This document shows, piece after piece, positions 34,217-43,006 of a stretch of 64,000 bases of DNA. Position 1 is the first letter of the stretch. Each line of letters starts with the position of its first letter. Made by a program: the position numbers and the translations under genes. The notes below the pieces were generated by a model that was not told the DNA's origin, made no database searches, and worked only from the letters and a program-made list of their open reading frames with translations. Source of the stretch: Bacteroidaceae bacterium (GTDB lineage: Bacteria; Bacteroidota; Bacteroidia; Bacteroidales; Bacteroidaceae); contig JAIKYE010000090.1 in assembly GCA_024683455.1 (NCBI GenBank), forward strand, positions 62,001-126,000. Reading direction: 5' to 3'.

Positions 34217-34837
34217 CTTGTTGGCTTCTTTCTCTGCCTTAATATGTTCGTTTACTTCAGCACTGCGTTTGTAACGCTTATTTAGACCTTTTACGATATC
34301 TTGTGTAATGTCATACTTGGGATTTGCGATTAGCAAATTATCTCCTGCTTTTACCATTACATAATCATACTTTTTGGTCTTGTTGTAGCGCTTAAGAAAA
34401 GACTGTATACTGTCTCTTGCTTCTGTATTGATGCGAGCTTGCTCTTCGTTAAACTCATTGTTCAGGCGGTCTGCCAATTGTGCCAATTCCTGCTGTTCGC
34501 GTTGAATGTTACTCTGCGCACGTTCCAGTTCGTCTCGGGTTGTGAAACCATTGCTTTCATACTTTTTCTGGACGGCAGCAGCATGACCCTCCAATGTGCG
34601 TTGTTTTTGGGCTAATGTGTTTTGTATGTTGTTTCCTTTGTGTGTCAATACCTCGCTATAATCTTTATAGAGCTGGTATTGGCTCATCAGTGTGTCTAAC
34701 TCTACGTATGCAATCTTAATGCCAATAGATTGCACTTCTTCGTTCTCTGTTGTTTCGGCTTCTTCTGCAGCTTTGTTACAACTTGATATCGACATTCCCA
34801 AAGACATCGCGAAGATGCCAAGCAGATATTTCTTCAT
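34214..34837 (-). CDS. Skp/OmpH-type chaperone, lipoprotein form
   Basis: A 207-residue envelope protein. It has a lipoprotein signal (KKYLLGIFAMSLGMSISSC; the Cys at about 20 would be lipidated) rather than the plain signal peptide of classical Skp. The OmpH core follows: IAYVELDTLMSQYQLYKDY, then a long coiled coil (about 75-135, rich in Gln/Glu/Arg), then YDYVMVKAGDNLLIANPKYDITQDIVKGLN. Skp proteins hold unfolded outer membrane proteins in the periplasm; lipid anchoring would tether the chaperone. An ATG two codons upstream is an alternative start. It is 19 bp downstream of a small membrane-protein gene. Confidence 0.88.
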   Translation of the reverse strand: MKKYLLGIFAMSLGMSISSCNKAAEEAETTENEEVQSIGIKIAYVELDTLMSQYQLYKDYSEVLTHKGNNIQNTLAQKQRTLEGHAAAVQKKYESNGFTTRDELERAQSNIQREQQELAQLADRLNNEFNEEQARINTEARDSIQSFLKRYNKTKKYDYVMVKAGDNLLIANPKYDITQDIVKGLNKRYKRSAEVNEHIKAEKEANK

Positions 34838-34856
34838 ATACATTATAATTATAAAT

Positions 34857-35066
34857 TTATATTCTTTCTTTTACCTTGTGAGGGTTTTCTTTTCTCATCA
34901 TTTTATCCATGCTTTGAACACAATGTATGTCGCGTTTACGCATCTCCTTGTTGTCGCTAATATGTGAACTTGCGAACTTCCCGTTAGGGAGAATTATCAA
35001 TTTAATACACAAAAGTGCTATTGATATCGCAACAATTCCCGCAGTTAATAATACTACTTTCAACAT
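34857..35066 (-). CDS. Small single-pass membrane protein with a conserved HIxxNKxxRKR motif
   Basis: A 69-residue protein: one N-terminal transmembrane helix (VVLLTAGIVAISIALLCIKLI) and a short basic cytoplasmic or periplasmic tail with GKFASSHISDNKEMRKRDIH followed by Cys. I recall similar small proteins in other Bacteroidota with the same G-x-F-x-x-x-H-I-x-x-N-K-x-x-R-K-R/K-x-I-x-C pattern, so it is likely a real conserved gene of unknown function. It has its own promoter (TTTG, 20 nt, TACCTTTG, 35119-35088) and precedes the OmpH gene by 19 bp. The His and Cys could bind metal, but that is speculation. Confidence 0.72.
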   Translation of the reverse strand: MLKVVLLTAGIVAISIALLCIKLIILPNGKFASSHISDNKEMRKRDIHCVQSMDKMMRKENPHKVKERI

Positions 35067-35073
35067 ATTTTGC

Positions 35074-35119
35074 TATATTTGCAACTGCAAAGGTATAGAA
35101 AATGATAAAATAAACCAAA
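35074..35119. promoter_or_regulatory. Overlapping divergent promoters of pepD and the small membrane protein
   Basis: Plus-strand -7 box TATATTTG at 35074-35081 and minus-strand TACCTTTG at 35095-35088 (with TTTG at 35119-35116). Only 6 bp separate them, so each box lies in the other's transcription-start region. Confidence 0.6.
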
Positions 35120-35123
35120 TATT

Positions 35124-36584
35124 ATGACTGAAATTGAGTTAAAACCTAAGTGCGTATTTGATTGTTTTGCGAAAGTAAATGCAGTTCCTCGTCCTTCAAA
35201 AAAAGAGGAACAGATGATCTCTTTTCTTGTTGATTTTGGAAAACGGCTTGGGTTAGAGACGGATTGTGATAAGGTAGGTAATGTTGTTATACGTAAACCT
35301 GCCACTCCTGGCATGGAGAATCGCAAGATACTGATTCTTCAGAGTCATATGGATATGGTATGTGAGAAAAATAAGGATTTAACGTTCGATTTTTCCAAGG
35401 ATGCTATTCAGACATACGTAGACGGAGATTGGATGAAGGCAAAGGGTACCACTCTTGGTGCTGACGACGGAATAGGTGTTGCTATGCAGATGGCGCTTCT
35501 GGAGAGTGCCGACATCGAACATGGTCCATTGGAGTGTGTGTTCACTCGCGATGAGGAGACGGGCCTGACGGGTGCTTTTGGTATGGATGGTGATTTTATG
35601 AAGGGACGCATGATGGTGAACCTTGATAGCGAGGATGAAGGACAGATCTTTGTTTCCTGTGCAGGTGGTTGCCGTACTTTTGTTCAGTTGCCATATCACC
35701 TTGAAGCAGTTCCTCAGGGATTTTTTACTTTTTCTTTATGTGTTAAAGGTTTAATGGGGGGGCATAGTGGCGATGATATTATCAAGAGTCGTGCCAATGC
35801 CAATAAACTTTTGGCACGTTTCCTTTATCTCGTTCAAAAGAAATATGACCTTCGTCTAGTAGATATTCAGGCCGGTGGATTACATAATGCCATACCTCGT
35901 GAGGCTACATGTGTCTGTGCTATTCCGATGAAGGATAAAGAGCAGATTCGTGTAGATTGGAACCTTTATGCTGCAGACGTTGAAGAAGAGTTCAGCGTGA
36001 CAGAAAAGACTATGCAATTCATACTTTCTTCCGAGGATACTGCTGTTGAGTCTGTGGATAAAAATACCAGTACCAAACTTATTACTGCATTGCAGGCTGT
36101 TGACAATGGTGTGTTTGCTATGTGTCAGGATATAGACCTTGTAGAAACCAGCAGTAATCTTGCAAGCATTCACATGCGTCCAGAAACTAAGGTTATTGAG
36201 ATAAATAGTTCTCAGCGCAGTAGTATCTATAGCGCTCGTGTGAATATGGCCAATACTTTTGCAGCCGTATTCGAATTGGCCGGTGCTAAGGTAGATATAG
36301 GCGAGGGTTATCCTGGGTGGAAGATGAATCCTAATAGTGTTATCCTGCAGGTGGCTGTTGAACAGTATCGCAAGCTTATGAATAAAGAACCTCTGGTTTT
36401 GGGTATTCATGCTGGGTTGGAGTGTGGGCTTTTCAGTGAGAAGTATCCGGGAATGGATATGATTAGCGTAGGTCCTACCATGCGCGGTGTGCATAGTCCT
36501 GATGAGAAGCTTCTCATTCCCTCCGTTCAGATTGTTTGGGACTGGCTTCTTGCCATTCTGAAGAATATTCCTGAAGAGAAATAA
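35124..36584 (+). CDS. pepD: Aminoacyl-histidine dipeptidase
   Basis: A cytosolic zinc dipeptidase (M20 family, beta-Ala-His/Xaa-His dipeptidase) of 486 residues. Metal-site motifs: ILQSHMDMV near 72-80 (His, Asp), TLGADDGIGVAM near 112 (bridging Asp), FTRDEETGL near 147 (Glu pair), GGHSGDDI, and the C-terminal IHAGLECGLF. The length is typical. It leads a tight five-gene run: the beta-helix lipoprotein ATG overlaps its TAA by one base, then rlmH, nadC and a C69 peptidase. It releases free amino acids from peptides imported during protein catabolism. Confidence 0.95.
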   Translation: MTEIELKPKCVFDCFAKVNAVPRPSKKEEQMISFLVDFGKRLGLETDCDKVGNVVIRKPATPGMENRKILILQSHMDMVCEKNKDLTFDFSKDAIQTYVDGDWMKAKGTTLGADDGIGVAMQMALLESADIEHGPLECVFTRDEETGLTGAFGMDGDFMKGRMMVNLDSEDEGQIFVSCAGGCRTFVQLPYHLEAVPQGFFTFSLCVKGLMGGHSGDDIIKSRANANKLLARFLYLVQKKYDLRLVDIQAGGLHNAIPREATCVCAIPMKDKEQIRVDWNLYAADVEEEFSVTEKTMQFILSSEDTAVESVDKNTSTKLITALQAVDNGVFAMCQDIDLVETSSNLASIHMRPETKVIEINSSQRSSIYSARVNMANTFAAVFELAGAKVDIGEGYPGWKMNPNSVILQVAVEQYRKLMNKEPLVLGIHAGLECGLFSEKYPGMDMISVGPTMRGVHSPDEKLLIPSVQIVWDWLLAILKNIPEEK

Positions 36585-38041
36585 TGAAAAGTCAAATTAT
36601 ATACATCCTGTTTTTTGCGTTTGCTGGGTTGTTTTGTGCGTGTTCCAATTACGACTCGTTTTCAGACAATCCGTCATTTCGTTTGTCCTTTTCTGAAGAT
36701 ACGGTGCGATTTGATACGTTGATATCTACCATTGCCAGTCCGACAAAGACACTGTATGTTTTCAATAAGAACTCAGATGGTGTACGTGTTTCTAATGTTC
36801 GATTGCAGAAGGGAAACGAGAGTCTGTTCCGTGTAAATGTTGATGGGGAATATCTGGCTAGCGGTTCTGGTAATGATTATCTTATCAGAAAGAAAGATAG
36901 TATTTTGGTTCGTATTGAAGTCACTTTGCCCGAAAGTGGAACTACGGATACTGTTACTTATTCGGATGAGTTGCTCTTTAGTCTTGAAAATGGTATTCTG
37001 CAGCGTGTGCTGCTTACGGCAGGATCTGTTGATGCCTATATTATTCATGGCATGTATATTGAGACGGATTCTACCCTTGCTACAGATAAACCTTATCTTA
37101 TTTATGATTCTCTTGTAGTGGCTAAGGGCGCAAGCCTTGAATTGCTTCCAGGTACCAAGCTTCTGATGCATGACAGTACTGCGGTTGATATCTATGGTCG
37201 TATCAATGCGCACGGGAATATAGATAAACCTGTTACTTTCCGGGGTGCTCGTACTGATCGTATGTTTGATTATCTTTTTTATGATAATACACCCAGTCGA
37301 TGGAAGGGAATAACTATACATAAGGGTAGCTATAACAATTCTTTTGTAAATTGTGACTTTCACAGTGGTCGTTGGGGAATCCGTGTAGATAGTACCTCGC
37401 TGGATCAGTTGGCTTTTACCATGCGGAATTGCATTATACACAATGTGGGAGGCGATGGTTTGTGTCTGGTTAATTGTAATGCAGAAGTTCTAAATACGCA
37501 GATCAGTAACACCCTTGGCGATTGTGTACGTGTATTGGGTGGTGCTTATACGTTTTGTCATTGTACGATAGCTCAATATTATCCTTTAAGTTACGATAGA
37601 GGGGAGGCTCTTTATGTTGCTAATGTAGATAATAACGGATTACATTATGAACTCCGTTATATCCAAGTACTGAATAGTGTTATTACTGGCTATGCCGATG
37701 ATGTTATTATGGGCAATTTGTCTCCAGAGTATGAGGATTCTGAATATTATTACTTTCAGAATAGTTTTTTGCGCACTGTGGGTGAGAATGATGATAATCA
37801 TTTTATTGGTTGTAAGTTCGAGAACGAGGAGATGGAGATTCAGGGTGAGAAGAACTTTAAGGCCTTTGATACACATAATTTTATTTACGACTTTACACCC
37901 GACTCCCTGAGTGAGATTCGCAATATGGCTGACCCCTTGCTTATGAATGGTCTAACGACAGACCGTCTGGGACGGAGCAGAATAGGCGATGATGTTCCTG
38001 ATGCTGGATGCTATGAATATATAAAGTCTACCAAAGAATGA
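36584..38041 (+). CDS. Lipoprotein with right-handed beta-helix
   Basis: A 485-residue lipoprotein: signal peptide IIYILFFAFAGLFCAC with lipidated Cys20. Residues about 35-145 look like an Ig-like domain (TKTLYVFNKNSDGVRVSNV; ILVRIEVTLPESGTTDTV). From about 165 on there is a parallel beta-helix with repeated short hydrophobic rungs and Asn ladders (GASLELLPGTKLLMHDST, AVDIYGRINAHGNIDKPVTFRGA, FVNCDFHSGRWGIRVDS). Proteins of this type bind or cleave polysaccharides, but no catalytic residues are evident. It overlaps pepD by 1 bp and rlmH by 4 bp, an odd place for a surface protein. Confidence 0.8.
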   Translation: MKSQIIYILFFAFAGLFCACSNYDSFSDNPSFRLSFSEDTVRFDTLISTIASPTKTLYVFNKNSDGVRVSNVRLQKGNESLFRVNVDGEYLASGSGNDYLIRKKDSILVRIEVTLPESGTTDTVTYSDELLFSLENGILQRVLLTAGSVDAYIIHGMYIETDSTLATDKPYLIYDSLVVAKGASLELLPGTKLLMHDSTAVDIYGRINAHGNIDKPVTFRGARTDRMFDYLFYDNTPSRWKGITIHKGSYNNSFVNCDFHSGRWGIRVDSTSLDQLAFTMRNCIIHNVGGDGLCLVNCNAEVLNTQISNTLGDCVRVLGGAYTFCHCTIAQYYPLSYDRGEALYVANVDNNGLHYELRYIQVLNSVITGYADDVIMGNLSPEYEDSEYYYFQNSFLRTVGENDDNHFIGCKFENEEMEIQGEKNFKAFDTHNFIYDFTPDSLSEIRNMADPLLMNGLTTDRLGRSRIGDDVPDAGCYEYIKSTKE

Positions 38042-38511
38042 AGATTGTTCTCACAGTAGTTGGTAAGACCACAGATAAGCATTTCATTGCCTCTATTCAG
38101 GAATATGTACAGCGCATTAGCCACTATGTGCCGTTCTCGTTTGAAGTTATTTCGGAGCTCAAAGGCTCCAAGAACCTCAGCGAGAAGGAGCAGAAGGATA
38201 GGGAAGGAGAACAAATCTTAAAATCTTTCCTGCCAGGTGATTATATAGTGTTACTGGACGAACATGGTCGCGAACGTCGAAGTATAGAGTTTGCACAGTG
38301 GATACAGAAGAGAATGTCGGCGGGACCGAAGCGTTTGGTTTTTGTCGTAGGCGGTCCTTATGGATTTTCGGAGGCAGTATATGCTGTAGCCCAAGAGAAA
38401 GTTTCTCTTTCGCAGATGACACTTAGCCATCAGATGATTCGCCTTCTATTTGTGGAGCAGATTTATCGTGCTTTGACTATCCTTAACGGAGAACCATATC
38501 ATCATGAATAA
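38038..38511 (+). CDS. rlmH: 23S rRNA (pseudouridine1915-N3)-methyltransferase
   Basis: RlmH methylates pseudouridine 1915 in helix 69 of 23S rRNA. The 157-residue SPOUT protein has the trefoil-knot signatures: YIVLLDEHGRERRSIEFA, LVFVVGGPYGFSEAVY (SAM loop) and LSLSQMTLSHQMIRLLFVEQIYRA, ending NGEPYHHE. The length and C-terminal His-rich tail are those of the family. Its ATG overlaps the preceding stop by 4 bp; nadC starts 58 bp downstream, the usual Bacteroidota pair. Confidence 0.97.
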   Translation: MKIVLTVVGKTTDKHFIASIQEYVQRISHYVPFSFEVISELKGSKNLSEKEQKDREGEQILKSFLPGDYIVLLDEHGRERRSIEFAQWIQKRMSAGPKRLVFVVGGPYGFSEAVYAVAQEKVSLSQMTLSHQMIRLLFVEQIYRALTILNGEPYHHE

Positions 38512-38569
38512 AAGGCTTAGGTGATATACTTTAGATGATTTTGAATATGTAATTTTTGAATTTGACAAT

Positions 38570-39448
38570 ATGTTAAGTGTAGAAGAATTAAACGACAAGC
38601 TCATCGACCTCTCTTTCGCAGAGGATATAGGTGATGGCGACCATACAACCCTGTGTTGTATCCCTGATACAGAGATGGGCGAGAGTAAGCTCCTTATTAA
38701 GCAGGAGGGCATTTTTGCCGGCGCGGAGATTGCAAAACAAGTGTTTCATCGCTTTGATCCCACCATGCAAGTGGAGGTGTATATTCAGGATGGTGCCCAT
38801 GTAAAGCCAGGCGACATTGTCATGAGTGTCAAAGGTAAAGTGCAGAGCCTCCTACAGACCGAACGTCTAATGCTAAATATCTTGCAGCGTATGAGTGGCA
38901 TTGCCACCATGACGCACAGGTATCAGCAGGCCCTCATAGATGCAGGAACTAAGACGCGTGTGTTGGATACTCGTAAAACCACACCAGGCATGCGTATGCT
39001 GGAGAAGGAGGCTGTTAAAATTGGTGGTGGCATGAATCACCGCATAGGTTTGTTTGATATGATTCTGCTAAAGGATAATCATATTGATTTTTGTGGAGGC
39101 GTTCATAATGCCATATCGCGTGCTAAACAATATTGCAAGGAGAAGGGTAAGAATTTGAAGATAGAGTGTGAAGTTCGTAATTGGAAGGAGTTGGACGAAG
39201 CTTTGGCAGAGGGATGTGATCGTATTATGTTCGATAACTTTACGCCAGAGGATACCCGCAAGGCCGTTGAGATTGTTGCAGGACGTTGTGAAACAGAGTC
39301 TAGTGGTGGCATTACTTTCGATAATATGATTCCATATGCTAAGGCTGGTGTAGATTTTATCTCCTTTGGTGCCCTTACCCATAGTGTTAAGGGTTTAGAT
39401 ATGAGTTTTAAGGCTGCAGGAAGCGATAAACTTTTAATTAAGAGTTAA
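38570..39448 (+). CDS. nadC: Nicotinate-nucleotide pyrophosphorylase (carboxylating)
   Basis: NadC converts quinolinate and PRPP to nicotinate mononucleotide in NAD synthesis. The 292-residue protein has the family strings EDIGDGDHTTLCC, LNILQRMSGIATMT, LDTRKTTPGMRMLEK, GGGMNHRIGLFDMILLKDNH, IECEVRNWKEL and FDNFTPED. Substrate-binding Arg, His and Lys residues are in place. There is an A+T-rich 58-bp gap after rlmH without a clear promoter, so it probably shares the upstream transcript. Confidence 0.97.
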   Translation: MLSVEELNDKLIDLSFAEDIGDGDHTTLCCIPDTEMGESKLLIKQEGIFAGAEIAKQVFHRFDPTMQVEVYIQDGAHVKPGDIVMSVKGKVQSLLQTERLMLNILQRMSGIATMTHRYQQALIDAGTKTRVLDTRKTTPGMRMLEKEAVKIGGGMNHRIGLFDMILLKDNHIDFCGGVHNAISRAKQYCKEKGKNLKIECEVRNWKELDEALAEGCDRIMFDNFTPEDTRKAVEIVAGRCETESSGGITFDNMIPYAKAGVDFISFGALTHSVKGLDMSFKAAGSDKLLIKS

Positions 39449-39471
39449 GGATAAAGAGTTATATATTTGAT

Positions 39472-41121
39472 ATGAGAAGATTGTTTATAGTACTTGGAAC
39501 ATTATTCATTAACATCCAATTTTCAATGTTTAATGAAGTTTATGCTTGCACCAATCTTATTGTTGGCAAGAAGGCTAGCAAGGATGGAAGTGTTATTGTT
39601 TCATACAGTTGTGATGACTATGGTGCTTATGGCTATATGAATTTCTTGCCTGGGGGAAAGCACAAAAAGGGCGAGATGCGTGCACTTTATCACTACGAGA
39701 CGAATAACTATTTGGGTGAAATTCCTGAGGTCGAAGAGACTTATTCCGTAGTTGGGTTGATGAACGAGCATCAACTTACTATCCATGAGACAACTTATGG
39801 AGGTCGCGAAGAACTCTGTGATACCCTTACTGGTATGTTTGATTATGGTAGTTTGATGTATGTAACCTTACAGCGTGCAAAGACTGCACGTGAGGCTATT
39901 GCTGTTATGTCTAAATTGGTAGATGACTACGGCTATGGCAGCGAGGGTGAAAGTTTTTCTATTGCAGACCCTAATGAGGCATGGATTATGGAGATGATAG
40001 GCAAGGGGCCTGGTCGTAAAGGTGCTGTATGGGTTGCTATACGTATTCCCGATGATTGTATTAGCGGTCATGCTAACCAGAGTCGCATTCGCCAATTCCC
40101 CCTCAAGGATAAGCAGAATTGTCTCTATAGTAAAGATGTTATCTCCTTTGCCCGCGAGAAGGGGTACTTCACGGGAAAAGACGCAGATTTCTCATTTGCC
40201 GATGCCTATGCTCCTGCTGATTTCGGAGCTCTGCGTTTCTGCGAGGCGCGCATATGGAGCTACTTTAATCGTTGGGCATCAGTGGATATGAAGCCCTACC
40301 TCCCATATGCTATGGGAGATTCTAAGGCTGCAGCCATGCCTCTTTATGTTAAGCCTAAAACTCTTCTTTGTGTACAGGATGTAAAGGATATGATGCGTGA
40401 TCATTACGAAGGAACTCCTCTGGCAATTCAGGATGACCTGGGAATGGGTCCTTGGGAAATGCCGTACCGTCCCACGCCCTTGCGCTTTAAAGTGGATGGA
40501 AAGGATTACTTCAACGAGCGTCCTATCAGTACCCAGCAGACGGCCAATGTATATGTTTCTCAGATGCGTTCATGGCTGCCTGACTATATCGGCGGTGTAG
40601 TGTGGTGGGGAAATGATGATGCCAATATGGTACCTTTTACACCTGTTTACTGTGGTGTTGAGAGTGTGCCCGAGTGTTATGCTATACGTACTGCTGACAC
40701 CTTCCACTTTTCTACACGTTCTGCTTTCTGGGTTCAGAATTGGGTCAGCAATATGACTTATCTGCGTTACTCAGTTATCTTCCCTGAAGTACAGGCTGTA
40801 CGTGACCGTCTGGAGGCCGATTACAACTCTTTGCAGGCTGAGACCGAGAAGAAAGCTGCTGCCATGTCAGAGCCTGAAGCTCGTAAGTTCCTTACAGCTT
40901 ATTCACATCGTACGGCTCAGGCTATGATGGACGAGTGGAATCAGTTAGCACAGACCATCATTGTTAAGTACAACGATATGGCTGTCAAGCAGCAAGATGC
41001 CAATGGTCAGTACCTTAAGACTCCTGGTGGCAACCAACGTCCTGTTAAGCGTCCAGGATACCCCGATACTTATAAACGCAAGATAATTCAAGAAACCGGT
41101 GACAAGTACTTGGTGAAGTAG
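39472..41121 (+). CDS. C69-family dipeptidase, secreted
   Basis: A 549-residue peptidase of family C69 (N-terminal nucleophile hydrolases). A signal peptide (MRRLFIVLGTLFINIQFS) is followed by ...VYACTNLIVGKKASKDGSVIV: Cys26 should become the N-terminal nucleophile after cleavage. Other family traits are NEHQLTIHETTYGGREEL, SFSIADPNEAWIMEMIG and HANQSRIRQFP. It likely cleaves dipeptides in the periplasm, matching the intracellular dipeptidase pepD at the head of this run. It follows nadC after 23 bp and ends before a strong terminator. Confidence 0.92.
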   Translation: MRRLFIVLGTLFINIQFSMFNEVYACTNLIVGKKASKDGSVIVSYSCDDYGAYGYMNFLPGGKHKKGEMRALYHYETNNYLGEIPEVEETYSVVGLMNEHQLTIHETTYGGREELCDTLTGMFDYGSLMYVTLQRAKTAREAIAVMSKLVDDYGYGSEGESFSIADPNEAWIMEMIGKGPGRKGAVWVAIRIPDDCISGHANQSRIRQFPLKDKQNCLYSKDVISFAREKGYFTGKDADFSFADAYAPADFGALRFCEARIWSYFNRWASVDMKPYLPYAMGDSKAAAMPLYVKPKTLLCVQDVKDMMRDHYEGTPLAIQDDLGMGPWEMPYRPTPLRFKVDGKDYFNERPISTQQTANVYVSQMRSWLPDYIGGVVWWGNDDANMVPFTPVYCGVESVPECYAIRTADTFHFSTRSAFWVQNWVSNMTYLRYSVIFPEVQAVRDRLEADYNSLQAETEKKAAAMSEPEARKFLTAYSHRTAQAMMDEWNQLAQTIIVKYNDMAVKQQDANGQYLKTPGGNQRPVKRPGYPDTYKRKIIQETGDKYLVK

Positions 41122-41150
41122 ATGCTGATATGATGATAAGTAATTAAATA

Positions 41151-41198
41151 ACTGCCTAGTTAAGGAATTTGTTGTCTTTAACTAGGCAGTATTTTTTT
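41151..41198 (+). terminator. Terminator after the C69 peptidase gene
   Basis: A perfect 13-bp stem (41151-41163 ACTGCCTAGTTAA with 41178-41190) followed by ATTTTTTT. It closes the pepD-to-C69 run. Confidence 0.9.
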
Positions 41199-41220
41199 GT
41201 AGTATATGCATTTATATATC

Positions 41221-41934
41221 CTACAGAATGTCCATGATTTCTTTCAGACTACGGACTTGGTAGTCTGCTTTGTCTATGGGTTCTGTGCACGTTTCCTGTG
41301 ATTGGTTAAAAAAGATGGTGTGCAAACCTGCTTCATGAGCACCAATGATATCTGTATTGTAGTTATCGCCCACCATAATGGTTTCTTTAGGCTCGGCTCC
41401 CGTTAATTGGAAAGCATATTGGAAAAACAATGGACTGGGTTTGTTGGCTCCAGCATCCTCTGAAAGGATAATGTGCTGGAAGTAGGAAATACATCTGCTG
41501 GCACGAAGCTTACTATATTGTACCTCATGAAATCCATTACTGCATATGCTTAAGACATATCCACGCTCTTTCAGATAATCTAGGAGTTGATGCGCTCCTT
41601 CTATCACTTTTGGTTTGATTGCGCATCGTGAAAGAAAATAGTCGCTTACTTGCATGCAGAACTCTACGGTTGGGGTAAGACCTTTGCCCTCGGATAGAGG
41701 ACGGAGGAAGCGTTCAACTATCAGATAATCACGTGATATTTCTCCCTTTGCATATTGTTCCCAAAGCTGTCGATTCGTCTGCCAATATGGTATGGTAAAA
41801 GCTTCTTCTGATGCAAAATATTTCTCTAAATGGAAATGCTCATAAAGTTCGGTCAGTGCCAAACATGCATTGCCGTGCGTATCATAAAGTGTGTCGTCAA
41901 AATCCAGAAATACGTGCTTTATGTTTGTTCTCAT
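41221..41934 (-). CDS. YjjG-type HAD pyrimidine nucleotidase
   Basis: A 237-residue HAD hydrolase of the YjjG group, which dephosphorylates non-canonical pyrimidine nucleotides as a housecleaning activity. Motif I is [15 protein letters not shown] (Asp11, Asp13), the helical cap follows (about 20-100), motif II is SICSNGF, the Lys is in [10 protein letters not shown], and motif IV is [12 protein letters not shown]. It starts 2 bp after the stop of the oxidoreductase gene, so the two form an operon. Other HAD roles (5'-nucleotidase, phosphoglycolate phosphatase) are possible. Confidence 0.88.
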   Translation of the reverse strand: MRTNIKHVFLDFDDTLYDTHGNACLALTELYEHFHLEKYFASEEAFTIPYWQTNRQLWEQYAKGEISRDYLIVERFLRPLSEGKGLTPTVEFCMQVSDYFLSRCAIKPKVIEGAHQLLDYLKERGYVLSICSNGFHEVQYSKLRASRCISYFQHIILSEDAGANKPSPLFFQYAFQLTGAEPKETIMVGDNYNTDIIGAHEAGLHTIFFNQSQETCTEPIDKADYQVRSLKEIMDIL

Positions 41935-41936
41935 AA

Positions 41937-42926
41937 TTACAGTTTTCCTAAAATTCGATCCATAACCCAGTTAACTCCTGTCGCGCTAATACTATCGGCT
42001 GTGCAGATATCTCCTTTTTGCAGGTGCTCTACAATGTTTTTTATAAGTGGCAACTGAACATGCTCAGGATTGGGGACGTCTATCTCTTGCCTTCCTTCTT
42101 CTGTATGGAGTGCTATGGGTTCATACGTAAAGACAGAAAAACAGATTTGCCCCTTGTCTCCGATTAGTTCTATTCTATCGGTACGTGCACTCTCATGGGA
42201 GACAAAACACCATGAGCCACTTCCTGTCAGTCCGTCAGCAAACTGAAAGGCAGCACTTACGCTATCTTCCGTTTCATATAAACCTCCACGATTTGTGCTG
42301 AATCCACTGGCATGTACAATCGGACCAAAGAGTTCTTGCAGCAAATCTATTTGATGTGGAGCAAGGTCATAGAAATATCCTCCTCCTGCAATATCGCGCT
42401 GTACACGCCATGGTAGTGAGGTAGCGTTATAATCCAGATCACGTGGTGGGCATGCAAATCTAATCTGTACACTAATAACATTGCCAATAGCCCCATTTTT
42501 AATTAACTCTTTAACTTTAATGAAATAGGGTAAGTATCTGCGGTAATAAGCTACAAAACATGGAATGTGCGTTTTCTCACTCATTCTGTTGATGCGTTGA
42601 CAATCATAATAGCTACTTGCTAAGGGTTTCTCCACATAGACGGGTTTCCCGCTTTTCATAGCCATAATGGCGTATGTGGCGTGTGAAGAGGGCGGGGTGG
42701 CAATGTATATAGCATTTACGTTGGGGTCATTGATAAGCTGTTGCGCATCTGTGTACCAGTGAGGTATATTGTGCCTTTGGGCATATGATTGTGCCTTTTC
42801 TTTGCTCCTGCTCATTACAGCATATACAGAAGAACCTGGAATTAAACTGAAAGCTGGTCCGCTTTTTTTCTCGGTAACCTCTCCGCAACCAATAAATCCC
42901 CATCTTATTTCTTTATATATTGCCAT
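41937..42926 (-). CDS. Gfo/Idh/MocA-family oxidoreductase
   Basis: A 329-residue NAD(P)-dependent oxidoreductase. The Rossmann motif is [18 protein letters not shown], then [15 protein letters not shown], and the catalytic-site lysine in [33 protein letters not shown] is the conserved GG-x-x-x-D-x-x-x-H substrate site. Family members oxidise or epimerise sugars, inositols or reduce biliverdin; the substrate is unknown here. It opens a two-gene operon with the YjjG-type gene and has a -7 box TATCTTTG (42963-42956) about 30 bp upstream. Confidence 0.9.
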   Translation of the reverse strand: MAIYKEIRWGFIGCGEVTEKKSGPAFSLIPGSSVYAVMSRSKEKAQSYAQRHNIPHWYTDAQQLINDPNVNAIYIATPPSSHATYAIMAMKSGKPVYVEKPLASSYYDCQRINRMSEKTHIPCFVAYYRRYLPYFIKVKELIKNGAIGNVISVQIRFACPPRDLDYNATSLPWRVQRDIAGGGYFYDLAPHQIDLLQELFGPIVHASGFSTNRGGLYETEDSVSAAFQFADGLTGSGSWCFVSHESARTDRIELIGDKGQICFSVFTYEPIALHTEEGRQEIDVPNPEHVQLPLIKNIVEHLQKGDICTADSISATGVNWVMDRILGKL

Positions 42927-42955
42927 CTGCCTGTTAATTTTTTTTGTTACGGATG

Positions 42956-42984
42956 CAAAGATACGCAGAAAAAGTGTAATTTTG
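42956..42984. promoter_or_regulatory. Overlapping divergent promoters of the oxidoreductase and the membrane-protein gene
   Basis: Minus-strand TATCTTTG (42963-42956) and plus-strand TAATTTTG (42977-42984), 13 bp apart. Each box falls in the -33 region of the other, so use of one should block the other. Confidence 0.5.
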
Positions 42985-43006
42985 CAGTCTAAAAGATAAT
43001 TTATTT

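Noticed and set aside
35880-36494. 204-codon minus-strand ORF.
   Set aside because: It lies wholly antisense to pepD, which has complete catalytic motifs; the predicted protein has no recognisable domain.
36773-37441. 222-codon minus-strand ORF.
   Set aside because: It is antisense to the beta-helix lipoprotein and low in complexity (Ile/Thr/Ser-rich), as expected of a shadow frame.
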